Shown here one piece after another: positions 29,187-39,739 of a stretch of 64,000 nt of DNA. Below the pieces are notes generated by a model. The model did not search any database. It worked only from the letters and a program-made list of their open reading frames with translations, and had not been told where the DNA came from. Made by a program: the position numbers and the translations under genes. Position 1 is the stretch's first letter, and each line of letters begins with the position of its first letter. The stretch is from Bacillus sp. SJS (GTDB lineage: Bacteria > Bacillota > Bacilli > Bacillales > Bacillaceae): contig NZ_JAQV02000002.1 in assembly GCF_000732485.2 (NCBI RefSeq), positions 62,001 through 126,000 on the forward strand, given 5' to 3'.

Positions 29187-29268
29187 ATCTTTTACATCCT
29201 TTCCAACACGATCCTGCATGACAGCCTGCTCAAAGGCATGCTTATTCTGCTTGTATTAAACATTTAAT

Positions 29269-29297
29269 TTATTATTAATACGATCATATCATTTCAA
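29269..29297 (-). promoter_or_regulatory. Candidate der-gpsA promoter
   Basis: Minus strand TTGAAA (29292-29297), 17-bp spacer, TAATAA (29269-29274), about 85 bp before der. The rest of the 354-bp gap between der and yphA holds a terminator at 29421 and no visible gene. Confidence 0.45.
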
Positions 29298-29420
29298 TTT
29301 TCATTAAGGTGATGTCCGCGTTTAATTATGGTCACACATAGGTTGTACCTTGTTTATGCGGGTCCGGGCTTTATAGGGCAGCCGCTTTATTTTGTTTCCT
29401 GTAAGCCCGAAAAACGTGAT

Positions 29421-29454
29421 GAAATAAACCCTTCCATCAAATTCCGAAGAAGGG
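29421..29454 (-). terminator. Terminator after yphA
   Basis: Stem CCCTTC/GAAGGG on the minus strand, short, then TTTATTTC. It lies about 90 bp past yphA. Confidence 0.5.
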
Positions 29455-29540
29455 CGTCCAAACCTATCATATCAGCTTTTCTCGTATTTAACAATTTAAG
29501 TTCGTACATCCTGTAAAGTTCTTTTTTCCCGTCTGCTTTT

Positions 29541-30146
29541 TCAGACGTTCCGGCTTTGCTTATTCTTACTCGGCTTTCCGTAGGCGTTACCGAAGTTTAC
29601 ATAACGTTCCATCAGACCCCAAATACTAAAGCCGCCCATTCCAAGTAATGAAAAATCCAGAAACGTATCCTGGCCTATGCTTACTGCTCCGGAAACGGGA
29701 AGGATGATTAATTCATAAAGTAATTCTCCGTTGCAAATTCCAATTAAAAACAAACACATTTTACCTGAAAAGGATGTACCCAGTAATCCCACGGCTATAA
29801 AAATGATCAGAAATAACAATAAGAACGGACTGATTGTAAACCACACCGGATCAAAAAGCTGCATAAGCTTTAACCCGGCATATCCAGATGCAATTCCAAG
29901 TGCCCCAATCATAAACCGCAAAGATCGATGCAATCGATATTTAGCTGCCAATCCGCATGCGCCGATGTAAAGAAGTAAAAAAGCCACTCCCATTTCACCA
30001 TCTGGCAAAGATATCTGAAATCCCGCGGAAATAATAAGCAGGAGAAGGTAAAAAGAAAAAAAAGTTCTGAGATTCGATTTATTCATTAAAAACGATGACG
30101 CAATCCATAAAGCCCAAGAAATCCAGTAAAATAATATCCCCTGCAT
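29541..30146 (-). CDS. yphA: YphA-like integral membrane protein
   Basis: A 201-residue protein with about six hydrophobic helices and a short charged C-terminal tail. No known motif. Location between der and fni and size match B. subtilis yphA, of unknown function. Confidence 0.75.
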   Translation of the reverse strand: MQGILFYWISWALWIASSFLMNKSNLRTFFSFYLLLLIISAGFQISLPDGEMGVAFLLLYIGACGLAAKYRLHRSLRFMIGALGIASGYAGLKLMQLFDPVWFTISPFLLLFLIIFIAVGLLGTSFSGKMCLFLIGICNGELLYELIILPVSGAVSIGQDTFLDFSLLGMGGFSIWGLMERYVNFGNAYGKPSKNKQSRNV

Positions 30147-30375
30147 AAAAAATCCTCTCCCATCTCTATCATTATGGAAAAGATCAGCCGGTTTTAATCA
30201 AATTTAATGATTGAAAGATGAAGTTTGAAGCAAACTATTTAAAAATAGGCTTGTTAAACCTGTCTGTAGATTTTCTCTTGAGGACTCAGCACTTTTTGCT
30301 AAGAGGATCATGAGCAACAAGGGAACCAGAGTCATCAGTCAGTCTTAACAAAGTCTGCAGTCAGGGGGTGTATGT

Positions 30376-30504
30376 ATGGGAAAAGACCGTCAAGAGAAGA
30401 AATTGAAGGAAAGCAGAAGAGTTGAATCCGACCGTGATCAGAAATTGGAAAACAAGGGCGCTACAAGCCTTGAAAGTACTGAACAATCAAGAGAAAGAAA
30501 TTAA
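30376..30504 (+). CDS. ypzI: Small basic/acidic protein YpzI
   Basis: A 42-residue, highly charged protein starting MGKDRQEKKLKESRRVESDRDQ. It matches the small Bacillus protein YpzI as I remember it, found between fni and yphA. AGGGGGTG lies 6 bases before ATG 30376 and a strong terminator follows 7 bp after the stop, so it is a real plus-strand gene among minus-strand neighbours. Function unknown; no known motif. Confidence 0.8.
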   Translation: MGKDRQEKKLKESRRVESDRDQKLENKGATSLESTEQSRERN

Positions 30505-30510
30505 AACAAA

Positions 30511-30565
30511 AAGCCCTTTGCCAGCATGCTTCTCATTGAGAGAGCATGTCTGGCGAGGGCTTTTT

Positions 30566-30567
<2 letters not shown>
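30511..30567. terminator. Bidirectional terminator between ypzI and fni
   Basis: Long stem AAGCCCT..GCCAGCATGCT / AGCATG..CTGGCGAGGGCTT, then TTTTTTTAT on the plus strand. The left flank is A-rich (AAAACAAAAAGCCC), so it can also end fni on the minus strand. Confidence 0.88.
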
Positions 30568-31621
<1,054 letters not shown>

Positions 31622-31630
31622 TCATCACCA

Positions 31631-32791
31631 TTATTTAAGTTTTTTTAACTGATCGCCAATCATATCGCCCAATGAGAATCCTGTTGATTCTTCTTTCGGC
31701 TGATAATTTTTATAATCGTTCTCATCTGCCTTTTGAGGCTCTTCAAGCTCCTTCATGCTGAGAGAAATTCTTTGCTCATTCTCATTTACATCCAGCACTT
31801 TCACACTCACTTCCTGTCCTTCTTCAAGAACTTCCTGAGGTGTGCCAATATGCTTGTTGGAAATTTGAGAAATATGAACAAGTCCTTCTACTCCAGGCAA
31901 TATTTCAACAAAAGCTCCAAAGCTTACGAGGCGCTTGACGGTACCGTCTTTAACATCTCCAGCTTTCACTTTTTCAGAAATTTGCGACCATGGCCCAGGC
32001 AATGTTTCTTTAATCGATAGTGAAATACGCTCATTATCACGGTCAACTGAAAGGACTTTAACAGATACTTTTTGACCTTCTTCAACTACATCGGATGGCT
32101 TATCCACATGTGTATGGGAAAGCTGGGAGATATGAACGAGTCCGTCTACTCCACCGATGTCAACAAAAGCTCCAAAGTCTGTCAGACGCTGAACGGTTCC
32201 TTCCAAAACCTGGTCCGCTTGAAGGGATTCAAGCAGTTCCTGTTTTTTATCCGAGGACTCCTTTTCAATAACAGCTCTGTGGGAGAGAATGACGCGGTTT
32301 TTTTCCCGGTCCAGCTCTACTACCATTAAGGAGAGTTCTTTCCCTTTGTAGTCTGAAAAATCTTCTACAAAATGAGTTTCCACAAGTGATGCCGGAATAA
32401 ATCCTCTAACGCCCAGATCCACTACAAGTCCGCCTTTTACAACGTCTTTGATCTCAGCTTCGAAAATCCCTTTTTCTTCATACTTCTTCTCAAGGTCGTC
32501 CCAAGCCTTGTCTGCATCTACTGCACGCTTGGATAAAATAATGGCTTCTTCTTCAACCTTGGAAACCTTTAGTTCAAGTTCATCGTTTTCCTTGACTGCA
32601 TCAGAAGCTTTTTCAATGTGAAGGCTGGAAAGCTCGCTGATTGGAATAATGCCTGTGTGCTTGTAATTGTCAATTTCAACAATTACCTGCTTCTCCTCAA
32701 CCTTCGTTACCGTACCTTTAAGGATATCCCCAACTTCAGGTACAGCTACTTCCACGTTATTCATTTCCCCATTGTTCATTTCATCTACCAT
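31631..32791 (-). CDS. rpsA: S1-domain protein, ribosomal protein S1 homologue (YpfD)
   Basis: RNA-binding protein with four S1 domains in 386 residues, shorter than the six-domain S1 of Gram-negatives, as usual in Bacillus. The domains begin near GDILKGTVTKV (about 20), IFEAEIKDVVKGGLVVDL (about 107), VLEGTVQRLTDFGAFVDIGG (about 192) and VKDGTVKRLVSFGAFVEI (about 277). ATG 32791 follows AAGGAGGT. Whether it is ribosomal in this group is debated. Upstream of fni, 12 bp apart. Confidence 0.93.
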   Translation of the reverse strand: MVDEMNNGEMNNVEVAVPEVGDILKGTVTKVEEKQVIVEIDNYKHTGIIPISELSSLHIEKASDAVKENDELELKVSKVEEEAIILSKRAVDADKAWDDLEKKYEEKGIFEAEIKDVVKGGLVVDLGVRGFIPASLVETHFVEDFSDYKGKELSLMVVELDREKNRVILSHRAVIEKESSDKKQELLESLQADQVLEGTVQRLTDFGAFVDIGGVDGLVHISQLSHTHVDKPSDVVEEGQKVSVKVLSVDRDNERISLSIKETLPGPWSQISEKVKAGDVKDGTVKRLVSFGAFVEILPGVEGLVHISQISNKHIGTPQEVLEEGQEVSVKVLDVNENEQRISLSMKELEEPQKADENDYKNYQPKEESTGFSLGDMIGDQLKKLK

Positions 32792-32929
32792 TCCATTTAC
32801 CTCCTTGGTCAAAACCTGCACAACTTTGATAATATGTATGGTATTCCATTCGACAAACGAATGAAATGAAAACCCCTCTTTGTACTAACTTCTAATAAAT
32901 GCTACTTTTTGTCAAGTCAAAACTCTTGA

Positions 32930-33511
32930 TTAACGATGTTTTTCGAGCAGTTCTCTGATTTGTTCCATTATGACTATTGTCATTTCATCCGCAGTGACTT
33001 TTCTCTCTCTGTACTCACTGGCATCCAGAGGTTTTCCGAAATAAATACGGACTTTCTTAAAAGGTTTGTACGGCCCAACGACTGCACAAGGGACAATGAG
33101 CGCATCTGACCGAAGAGCAAAAAATCCCGCTCCTGCGAGTCCTTTTCCAAGCTGGCCGTCTTTACTTCTTGTTCCCTCAGGAAACAATCCTAAAACCTCT
33201 CCATCCTTTAAAACTTTTAGTCCTTTTCTCAGTGCTTCCCTGTCACTCAATCCCCTTTTTACAGGAAAAGCTCCGACCTTCAGGAGAATCTTCCCTAATA
33301 CAGGAATAGTAAATAATTCTTCTTTCGCCATAAAATGGACCATGCGGGGTGTACAGGCACCGACGATCGGGGGATCCAGGTTGTCAATATGATTGCTGCA
33401 TAACAGAACGGAGCCTGATTTGGGAAAATTCTCTCTCCCATGTACTTCCATTCTGTAAATTGGCTTAAATAAAACTAATACAAGGTTTTTTCCAAACTGG
33501 TATAAGGACAT
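32930..33511 (-). CDS. plsC: 1-acyl-sn-glycerol-3-phosphate acyltransferase
   Basis: Acylates lysophosphatidate to phosphatidate at the membrane. The 193 residues show the catalytic NHIDNLD (NHxxxxD), GAFPVKRG and FPEGTRSKDG motifs. It is 5 bp after cmk, the usual cmk-plsC-rpsA order in Bacillus. GpsA at 26802 makes the glycerol phosphate of the same pathway. Confidence 0.95.
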   Translation of the reverse strand: MSLYQFGKNLVLVLFKPIYRMEVHGRENFPKSGSVLLCSNHIDNLDPPIVGACTPRMVHFMAKEELFTIPVLGKILLKVGAFPVKRGLSDREALRKGLKVLKDGEVLGLFPEGTRSKDGQLGKGLAGAGFFALRSDALIVPCAVVGPYKPFKKVRIYFGKPLDASEYRERKVTADEMTIVIMEQIRELLEKHR

Positions 33512-33516
33512 TGTTA

Positions 33517-34188
33517 TCAGAGCCTCTCTATCATCAATTCTTTAATGCGGTCTACAACCTCGCGTATACTGAGTGAAGTCGTATCGATTTCAACAGCATC
33601 CTCCGCTTTCTTTAATGGAGACACTTCTCTTTCGGAATCCAGTTTATCCCGGCGCGCAATCTCATTGGCTAAAAGATCGATGCTTGATTCATATCCTCTA
33701 AGCAGATTTTCTTCATGTCTGCGCTTTGCCCGCTCTTCGACGGAAGCAAGCAGAAACACTTTTACATCTGCTTCCGGAAGGACATGAGTTCCGATATCAC
33801 GGCCATCCATGACCACTCCCCCGGCTTCAGCCATTTTCTGCTGTCTTCTGACCATTTCTTCCCGTACCAAACGATGCATGGAAACGGCCGAAACCTGATT
33901 GCTGATTTCACTTGTCCGAATTTCTTCCGTTACATTTTCCCCATTGATCAGAACAAGCTGATTTGAACCCTCCGGCACAAGAGTGATTTCCATTGAATGA
34001 AGCAGTTCCATCAATTCACCCTCATTTTCAGGATCTTTTTTATTTCTGATTGCTTTAAAAGTCAGGGCTCTGTACATTGCCCCTGTGTCTATATAAACAT
34101 ACGAAAAGTCCCTGGCTACTTGTTTAGCGACAGTACTTTTGCCTGCTGCGGCAGGTCCATCTATTGCTACCGATAGTCTTTTATTCAT
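33517..34188 (-). CDS. cmk: Cytidylate kinase
   Basis: Phosphorylates CMP and dCMP with ATP. P-loop [10 protein letters not shown] at the N terminus, [10 protein letters not shown] for substrate, and [20 protein letters not shown] with RAKRRHEE lid arginines. It is 223 residues from ATG 34188, which follows AAGGAG; the track-length start two codons upstream is TTG and overlaps the site. Confidence 0.96.
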   Translation of the reverse strand: MNKRLSVAIDGPAAAGKSTVAKQVARDFSYVYIDTGAMYRALTFKAIRNKKDPENEGELMELLHSMEITLVPEGSNQLVLINGENVTEEIRTSEISNQVSAVSMHRLVREEMVRRQQKMAEAGGVVMDGRDIGTHVLPEADVKVFLLASVEERAKRRHEENLLRGYESSIDLLANEIARRDKLDSEREVSPLKKAEDAVEIDTTSLSIREVVDRIKELMIERL

Positions 34189-34268
34189 GTTCAATCTCCT
34201 TCTAAGAGTAATAGATTCATTGCAGTCCGCAGCAGAAAAGAATGCAGACCGGTCATCTGCACACGTGA

Positions 34269-34442
34269 TTATTTAAATGTTTCCAGCCATTCACTAACTG
34301 TCTGCCTGTTTACGCCCTCATACCGGATTGCTTTAGATACATACGGCTTAACCGCGGGCTGCTGCATAATCGCCTGTGCAGCAATTAATGCGGCCAGATG
34401 AAAAATAATCAATTTCATTAACATTCTTTCTGCTCGTTTCAT
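34269..34442 (-). CDS. ypfB: YpfB-like short membrane-anchored protein
   Basis: A 57-residue frame below usual ORF cut-offs: basic start ([10 protein letters not shown]), one hydrophobic segment (about 10-27) and a polar tail ending [14 protein letters not shown]. subtilis has the short gene ypfB at this place between cmk and motI, and the layout agrees. The ribosome site is weak (AGGTGTGAGCGGG). Confidence 0.7.
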   Translation of the reverse strand: MKRAERMLMKLIIFHLAALIAAQAIMQQPAVKPYVSKAIRYEGVNRQTVSEWLETFK

Positions 34443-34472
34443 ATCCCGCTCACACCTGACCTTTTTAAGACT

Positions 34473-34620
34473 CTGTCAAATCAGGCTGTCGATTTCCACT
34501 GCAGGCGTTCGTTTATCTTTGCTGGGCGGTGAGCCTCTTATGCGCTTTGCGCCTTCGGTGTCTCACGCCTTCCGCTTCAATGAACAGTGTTAAAAATCAA
34601 CATCATGCTTAGCATAGCCT
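34473..34620. repeat. Dispersed intergenic repeat, family 1, copy B
   Basis: Begins GTCAAATCAGGCTGTCGATT, core TGCAGGCGTTCGTTTATC and TTATGCGCTTTGCGCC, ends CAGTGTTAAAAATCAACATC then ATGCTTAGCATAGCC. It shares both ends and core with copies at 2620, 52481 and 58738. It fills most of the gap between ypfB and motI. Confidence 0.8.
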
Positions 34621-34652
34621 TTTTTAAAAAGTATCGGTCTAAGGAAATGAAC

Positions 34653-35312
34653 TTATTCAGCGGCAGCTTCTTTTTTCCTATGAAGAATTTGCTGATCAAA
34701 ACAAAAACGAACAATTTTCTGCTGTGCGGTTTCAGTCATGTTGATAAATTTAATCGTAGCTTTTTTGATCCCTGAAGAATCCTCTAAAATCCGGACAGAT
34801 TCCGAGTCGACCTTAACATAGCTAATCGTTCCATCCTGCAAGGGAAGAGACATCCATACTATGAGCTGCTCTTTCTCGCTTAGTTCAGTATGTTTCGGAA
34901 TAATGATACCTGCTCCTCCTGCACTTATATCGGATGTAACAGTCACGAATGGTGCAAAGGCTTCAGCTGGAGAATGGACAGCGACATTAACATCTGAATC
35001 AATCCGGACGTATTGTCTTCTTTGTATTTTCAAAACGTCTTGATTATCAGGTTTTTTCAGGAGGATAACGGGAATGTTTTCTTTTCTTCTGCCCATAACG
35101 GCTGTTTCGAACTTGTAAGGGTTTTGATCGGAGGCCACATACAGACAGGTAAGAAGCGTGCCGTTCATAATAAAGGCTGTTTTCCCTGTACTTTCATTAA
35201 GAGGATAATCAATTGATATCGTGCCTTCGTCCATTGATACGATTTTGCATTTATACACATCGCCAGACTGGTCCAGCGGTTCAAGTGTTATCACATTCCC
35301 TATCTCAAGCAT
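34653..35312 (-). CDS. motI: PilZ-domain flagellar brake MotI (YpfA)
   Basis: Binds cyclic di-GMP and then slows flagellar rotation by contacting MotA. The 219 residues have an N-terminal YcgR-like domain and a C-terminal PilZ domain with the ligand motifs R99xxxR103 (in RRQYVR) and D128xSxxG133 (DISAGG). Named ypfA in older B. subtilis annotation, same location. It implies a motile organism with c-di-GMP signalling. Confidence 0.92.
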   Translation of the reverse strand: MLEIGNVITLEPLDQSGDVYKCKIVSMDEGTISIDYPLNESTGKTAFIMNGTLLTCLYVASDQNPYKFETAVMGRRKENIPVILLKKPDNQDVLKIQRRQYVRIDSDVNVAVHSPAEAFAPFVTVTSDISAGGAGIIIPKHTELSEKEQLIVWMSLPLQDGTISYVKVDSESVRILEDSSGIKKATIKFINMTETAQQKIVRFCFDQQILHRKKEAAAE

Positions 35313-35373
35313 TTCATCACTCTTTTCAAATCGTTTATTCTATTTTGTTCCCACTCTTTATTAAATCATGGAA

Positions 35374-35407
35374 TAAGAAAAAGGAAAAGTCTCGACTTTT
35401 CCTTTTT
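35374..35407. terminator. Terminator between ypeB and motI
   Basis: Stem AAAAAGGAAAAGTC/GACTTTTCCTTTTT with a short loop. T-rich on both strands; serves ypeB on the minus strand. Confidence 0.75.
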
Positions 35408-35444
35408 CAATCGGATTAATTACAGCAGAAGCATAATCAGACCA

Positions 35445-36794
35445 TTACAGTTCGTTAAAAATGGGCTCCGCATTTTTAAGTTTTTCTACTTTTTCTTCCA
35501 TTCCAGTGCTTGCATTGATAAACATCCTGAACGTATCGTCATCAATGGTTCCTAGAAATTCATAGCATAAAACCTCTTCACCGAGCTCATTTGTAATAAC
35601 AGCAAGTCTGCTTTCCTGCACCATGACTTTTTGATTAATTTTTTCCCTCGCCTGATTTTCTTTTAATTCAGGTTTGGGGACTTGTCTTTTTCTATGCGCG
35701 GCTAGAAAATCCTTTGCAGAAAATCCGATGATCTGTCCGTCATCCAAAGCAACTTTGATCTTTAGTGTATCCGGGTAAAGCAGAATTCCATTCTCATTGG
35801 GAACGTAAGAGAATACACCGATCGAATCATATTGCGCACTCTCATTCAATACGAGATCCTCAGCTTCGAAGCCATGTTCTTTCAAGAAGGATACGGCATT
35901 ATTTGAAGCGTCATTAAGGCTGATGTTTTCTTCATTCACCTTTCTGCTTTGTATAAGCCAGATCGGATAACCGCCTTTTTTCGTAATATCCATGTACAAA
36001 TCTGCTTTATGCTTTTTATCGTACATGGATACACTGTAAAATTCGAATCCCGCGCCCTTTCCGCTTTGTGTAACCTTCAATTTATCGACATCAGTAGACG
36101 CAAACTCTTTTGCCCTTTGTTTTGCCTGCTCTGGTGTGATGTCATTGCCCTTAAGCTGTTCAAAACCCTTTTCCATCGTTTTCATAGAAGTGAAGCCCGG
36201 ACCAAAGTCGGTTTCTGAGTAGGCACTTACGTTGTTTTCTACAGATTTGAATCCATCTACAATGGTATTGTCCTGCTGCTTCTTGCCAGAAGCCAATGCA
36301 AGCTCCACATCCATCCACCGCAGATTTTTATCAATAACCATATGCTGAACATTTCTCAGCTCATTTTGAATATCAGAAGATTTTTCATAAAGCTTTTGAA
36401 GCGATGCATATTCATCCTTTGATAATGGCTTATTTTCCAAATCTCTAATCGCTGCTCTGTAGCTGAAATCTCCTATGCTTGCAAGGAATTCTTCTGTCTT
36501 ATTAAACGGAAGAAGGGTAAGAGGAAGCTGTCCTACATCATTATGAGCCTCTGAAGTGATTCTCCATACTTCAGCAAGTGCCGGAGATAAAGATTCCCTT
36601 GAGTTCATGGCAAGCGTTGTTCCGATTTTGTCATGAAGCTCATCCATTTGATAGGACAAATCATGAAACGCACGCTGGTAATTGTTCTCTGCATGGATAA
36701 GGACCGCGTTTTTTTCCTGATGCTCTTTGTAGCCCCAATATCCGGTTCCAATAACGGCGATTGCAAGAAACGCAATAAGTATTCCGCGTATCAC
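35445..36794 (-). CDS. ypeB: Germination protein YpeB
   Basis: Forespore membrane protein that holds and stabilises the cortex hydrolase SleB. The 449 residues have one N-terminal signal anchor (about 3-20), a coiled-coil-rich middle, and C-terminal PepSY domains (around 220-310 and 325-440, for example FEFYSVSMYDKKHKADLYMDITKKGGYP). Start is GTG with AAGGGGG 7 bases upstream. It follows sleB by 15 bp, the standard operon. Confidence 0.95.
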   Translation of the reverse strand: MIRGILIAFLAIAVIGTGYWGYKEHQEKNAVLIHAENNYQRAFHDLSYQMDELHDKIGTTLAMNSRESLSPALAEVWRITSEAHNDVGQLPLTLLPFNKTEEFLASIGDFSYRAAIRDLENKPLSKDEYASLQKLYEKSSDIQNELRNVQHMVIDKNLRWMDVELALASGKKQQDNTIVDGFKSVENNVSAYSETDFGPGFTSMKTMEKGFEQLKGNDITPEQAKQRAKEFASTDVDKLKVTQSGKGAGFEFYSVSMYDKKHKADLYMDITKKGGYPIWLIQSRKVNEENISLNDASNNAVSFLKEHGFEAEDLVLNESAQYDSIGVFSYVPNENGILLYPDTLKIKVALDDGQIIGFSAKDFLAAHRKRQVPKPELKENQAREKINQKVMVQESRLAVITNELGEEVLCYEFLGTIDDDTFRMFINASTGMEEKVEKLKNAEPIFNEL

Positions 36795-36809
36795 AGGTAA
36801 ACCCCCTTC

Positions 36810-37739
36810 TTATTTACAGAAAATATGTTTTCCGATTTTTTTAATTTGCGGTCTGCCCCAAATCCATCCGCTTGTAGCTGTATCAGGATTAAAATAATAC
36901 AAAGCGCTTTCTGTGGGATCCCAGCCGTTTATCGCATCAAGAACCGCTTTCTTAGCCTGTTCATTCGGTTCAAGCCAAATCTGCCCATCTGCTACAGCCG
37001 TAAATGCACCTGGCTCGAAAATAACGCCAGCTGCTGTATCCGGGAATGTCGGGCTGTCAATGCGGTTCAAAATAACAGCCGCAACAGCTACCTGTCCTAC
37101 ATAGGATTCTCCCCTTGATTCCCCATAAACAGCATTCGCCATCAGCTGAAGGTCATTTTGAGAGTATCCTGCAGGCATATTAACTGCCGTATTGTTTGAT
37201 TTCTGTTTCTGTGCAGTTTGTTTTTGATTTCCTTTTGGAGCTTTCTGCTTTTGGCCGCCGCCCTTTTGATTTTGAGCCAGCTTTTGACCATTCCCCTGAT
37301 TTTTAGCTCTCATTTGGGTTCTGAGTTTTTTGGAAGGACCGGTTTGTTTTTCAAGGGGAATCCCGCCATAATGAGTAAAGTCTTTTCCTTTCGAAAGCTG
37401 TGTATGAACAAATTGGTCATTAAAATCAGACTGGTTAACCAGCTTTTGCTTTGTTGTCAGTCCAACAAGCCCGTCAACATTTTCAAGACCGTAATCATGC
37501 TGAAAATTCCTTACAGCCCAATAAGTGCTCCATCCATACACTCCATCAATTTTTCCGTGGTAATACCCTATATACTGAAGCCTCGCCTGCAATTCAATGA
37601 CATCATTGCCGACTGCTCCCCGCTGAATGACCTGCTGCGTAAATGCTTTTGATTTTGGTAGATCCGAATACACGTAAGACGACGTTAATATGAAGGTAAC
37701 TGATAAAAGTACCATCCATGCAAAACGTATTCTGTTCAT
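36810..37739 (-). CDS. sleB: Spore cortex-lytic enzyme SleB
   Basis: Lytic transglycosylase that opens the muramic-lactam cortex in germination. The 309 residues contain a signal peptide (1-25), a peptidoglycan-binding domain (QRGAVGNDVIELQARLQYIGYY, about 39-103), a long Gln/Lys-rich linker (about 135-185) and the catalytic hydrolase domain with YGESRGE holding the catalytic glutamate, AAVILNRI and the ending IGKHIFCK. AGGAGG precedes ATG. The linker is richer in QKQ than I would expect. Confidence 0.95.
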   Translation of the reverse strand: MNRIRFAWMVLLSVTFILTSSYVYSDLPKSKAFTQQVIQRGAVGNDVIELQARLQYIGYYHGKIDGVYGWSTYWAVRNFQHDYGLENVDGLVGLTTKQKLVNQSDFNDQFVHTQLSKGKDFTHYGGIPLEKQTGPSKKLRTQMRAKNQGNGQKLAQNQKGGGQKQKAPKGNQKQTAQKQKSNNTAVNMPAGYSQNDLQLMANAVYGESRGESYVGQVAVAAVILNRIDSPTFPDTAAGVIFEPGAFTAVADGQIWLEPNEQAKKAVLDAINGWDPTESALYYFNPDTATSGWIWGRPQIKKIGKHIFCK

Positions 37740-37990
37740 GATGCTGCCTCCTAAGTTATGGATGATTTTTGTTATATGTATTTTTTGTAGTGAATGGCAT
37801 TTTATTCATGATCTTCGGGATGGGATATAATGGGATACTTTAAGTGATACAATTTGTTTTAAATAATGTTTGCTATTTCAATTTAGGTCATTCATATTTG
37901 GGGACTGTTTAGAATGGCCTGCTGAGGCAGCTAAAGCAGCTTTTAAAAACAGAATGTCTATGTGAGTGGAATCTAACCTTTTTCGTCATA

Positions 37991-38020
37991 CAACAAAAAA
38001 AGCCCGGAAAAGTACCGGAC
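37991..38020 (-). terminator. Terminator after prsW
   Basis: Short GC stem GTCCGG/CCGGGC on the minus strand then TTTTTTTGTTG, 10 bp past the prsW stop. Confidence 0.7.
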
Positions 38021-38029
38021 TCCTGAACA

Positions 38030-38683
38030 TTATATATGTCTGGCAAGTCTCGCCTGCTTAGCTTTATGCAAAGCAAACCACCAAAGAATCAGCATAAACG
38101 GCAGCATGATAACAGGCCAGAATTTGTAGGTGAACAGTATGTAATCATAAAATCCGTGTAAAATTACCGGCAATGTTAAGCTAAGCACCAGCCATTTCTT
38201 TTTTTTCTTACGATTTTGTGTGAATTTACTTTTCCCTAGGTAGTAGCCCATAATAACACCAAACAGCGCATGGCTTGAGACTGGAAAAAAAGCTCTTCCA
38301 ATTGCAAATTCAAGACCGTTGGCAAAAAGGAACAGAATGTTTTCCAATGTCGCAAACCCCAAAGAAACCGCGCTTCCGTAAACGATTCCATCATAATGTT
38401 CGTCAAAATGCACATGGGGGTATATGGCAACAAATAAAATGAACCATTTAAAGAATTCCTCTAAAAAGCCATACGCAAAAAAGATACGAATAAAATCGTT
38501 TGAAAATACTTTTTCTACATCTATTATGTATTGAATAAACATAAGCGGGAAAACAAGGACCATACCGAAAATAAATGCCCGAACTACCATATATACAGGC
38601 TCTTTATCAAATTGATCTTTTAAGTAAAAATAGCATAATATTGCCAGACCAGGGGCAATTCCTGCCGATACTGCCGCAATCAT
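38030..38683 (-). CDS. prsW: Site-1 intramembrane protease PrsW
   Basis: Membrane protease that starts cleavage of the anti-sigma factor RsiW under antimicrobial-peptide or envelope stress. The 217 residues have about six helices with the essential EEFFKW (E75, E76), SAVSLGFATLEN, HALFGVIMGYYLG and HGFYDY. Neither sigW nor rsiW is in this window. Position beside sleB matches B. subtilis. Confidence 0.94.
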   Translation of the reverse strand: MIAAVSAGIAPGLAILCYFYLKDQFDKEPVYMVVRAFIFGMVLVFPLMFIQYIIDVEKVFSNDFIRIFFAYGFLEEFFKWFILFVAIYPHVHFDEHYDGIVYGSAVSLGFATLENILFLFANGLEFAIGRAFFPVSSHALFGVIMGYYLGKSKFTQNRKKKKKWLVLSLTLPVILHGFYDYILFTYKFWPVIMLPFMLILWWFALHKAKQARLARHI

Positions 38684-38767
38684 ACAGAAAGCCTCTTTTC
38701 AATTTTTGTCAATTGCATCCAGTTATATCGTAACACGTACAGCTGCAATTGAACATGCCTTCCGAAC

Positions 38768-39739
38768 TTAGAAATTTTCAAAATCTCCCTGATCAGCGAA
38801 TCCTTTACTTGATAATAATACCCCTAGTTTGATTCGCGCTTTTTTACTATCATAGTCCCCCCCGAGCAAAACACCCTTTTGCTGAAGATCCTCTGCACTG
38901 CCCGAGTAACTGTAGGTTGGATGGACTTTCCCTTCTTCGGCGCTTGTTGTAACAACAACCGTTATTCCTTCTTTTAATGCCTCTTCGATTGCCGGAACCA
39001 TAAACGGAGTGACTTGTCCTCTGCCTACTCCTTCAATTACAATCCCTTTCGCACCAGCCTGTACAGAAGCTTGTATAAATAGTCCATCCTGACCTGTATG
39101 GGATTTTATAATATCGACCCTAGGAAACTTCCGTACGAGATGATGCTGGTCTCTGCGAATCGGTTTTTGATAAATGAAAACCCGGTCATTATCGATAATT
39201 CCCATATACCCATACCCAAATGATTCAAAGCCCTGCAGGTTTGATGCATGCACCTTTTTAACATATTTAGCTGAATAAATTCTTTCGTTAAATACAACAA
39301 CCGCACCTGCATCCGCGAGAGAATCGCTGGCCGCTGCATAAATGGAATTCCGTAAATTTGAATATACGTCCGTTCCTACATCGTGCGGAGCCTTCTGCGA
39401 GCCTGTTATCACAACCGGTCTTTGATCTTTAATCGTCAAGTCGAGAAAATAAGCCGTTTCCTCCAGGCAGTCCGTTCCATGGGTAACCACGATGCCTGAT
39501 ACTTGAGGATCTTGAAATTCCTGTTCTATCACTTCTTTCAGCGAAACCATTTTATCCATCGTAATATGCATACTTGGCAGCTGCATAACATCAATAACCT
39601 TTACTTCAATGTCTTCAGGAAGTCTGCAAAGAGCAGCAAGCTCTTCACCTGACAGCTCTCCTGATGATAGAAGGCCTTCTGATATTTCCTTGCTGGCTAT
39701 TGTTCCTCCCGTTGTTAAAAGAAGCACTTTCTTCTTCAT
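38768..39739 (-). CDS. ansA: L-asparaginase, type I
   Basis: Hydrolyses asparagine to aspartate and ammonia in the cytoplasm. The 323 residues show LLTTGGTIAS with the nucleophilic threonine, VVTHGTDCLEETA with the second threonine and aspartate, and VITGSQKAPHDVGTD. No signal peptide. The start overlaps the ypdA stop by 4 bp (ATGA), so the two genes are co-translated here. In B. subtilis an ansA gene is next to ypdA too. Confidence 0.95.
   Translation of the reverse strand: MKKKVLLLTTGGTIASKEISEGLLSSGELSGEELAALCRLPEDIEVKVIDVMQLPSMHITMDKMVSLKEVIEQEFQDPQVSGIVVTHGTDCLEETAYFLDLTIKDQRPVVITGSQKAPHDVGTDVYSNLRNSIYAAASDSLADAGAVVVFNERIYSAKYVKKVHASNLQGFESFGYGYMGIIDNDRVFIYQKPIRRDQHHLVRKFPRVDIIKSHTGQDGLFIQASVQAGAKGIVIEGVGRGQVTPFMVPAIEEALKEGITVVVTTSAEEGKVHPTYSYSGSAEDLQQKGVLLGGDYDSKKARIKLGVLLSSKGFADQGDFENF

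Noticed and set aside
37740-37870. A sigma-G promoter for sleB based on TGAATA near 37793
   Set aside because: No -10 element at the required 17-18 bp spacing was found.
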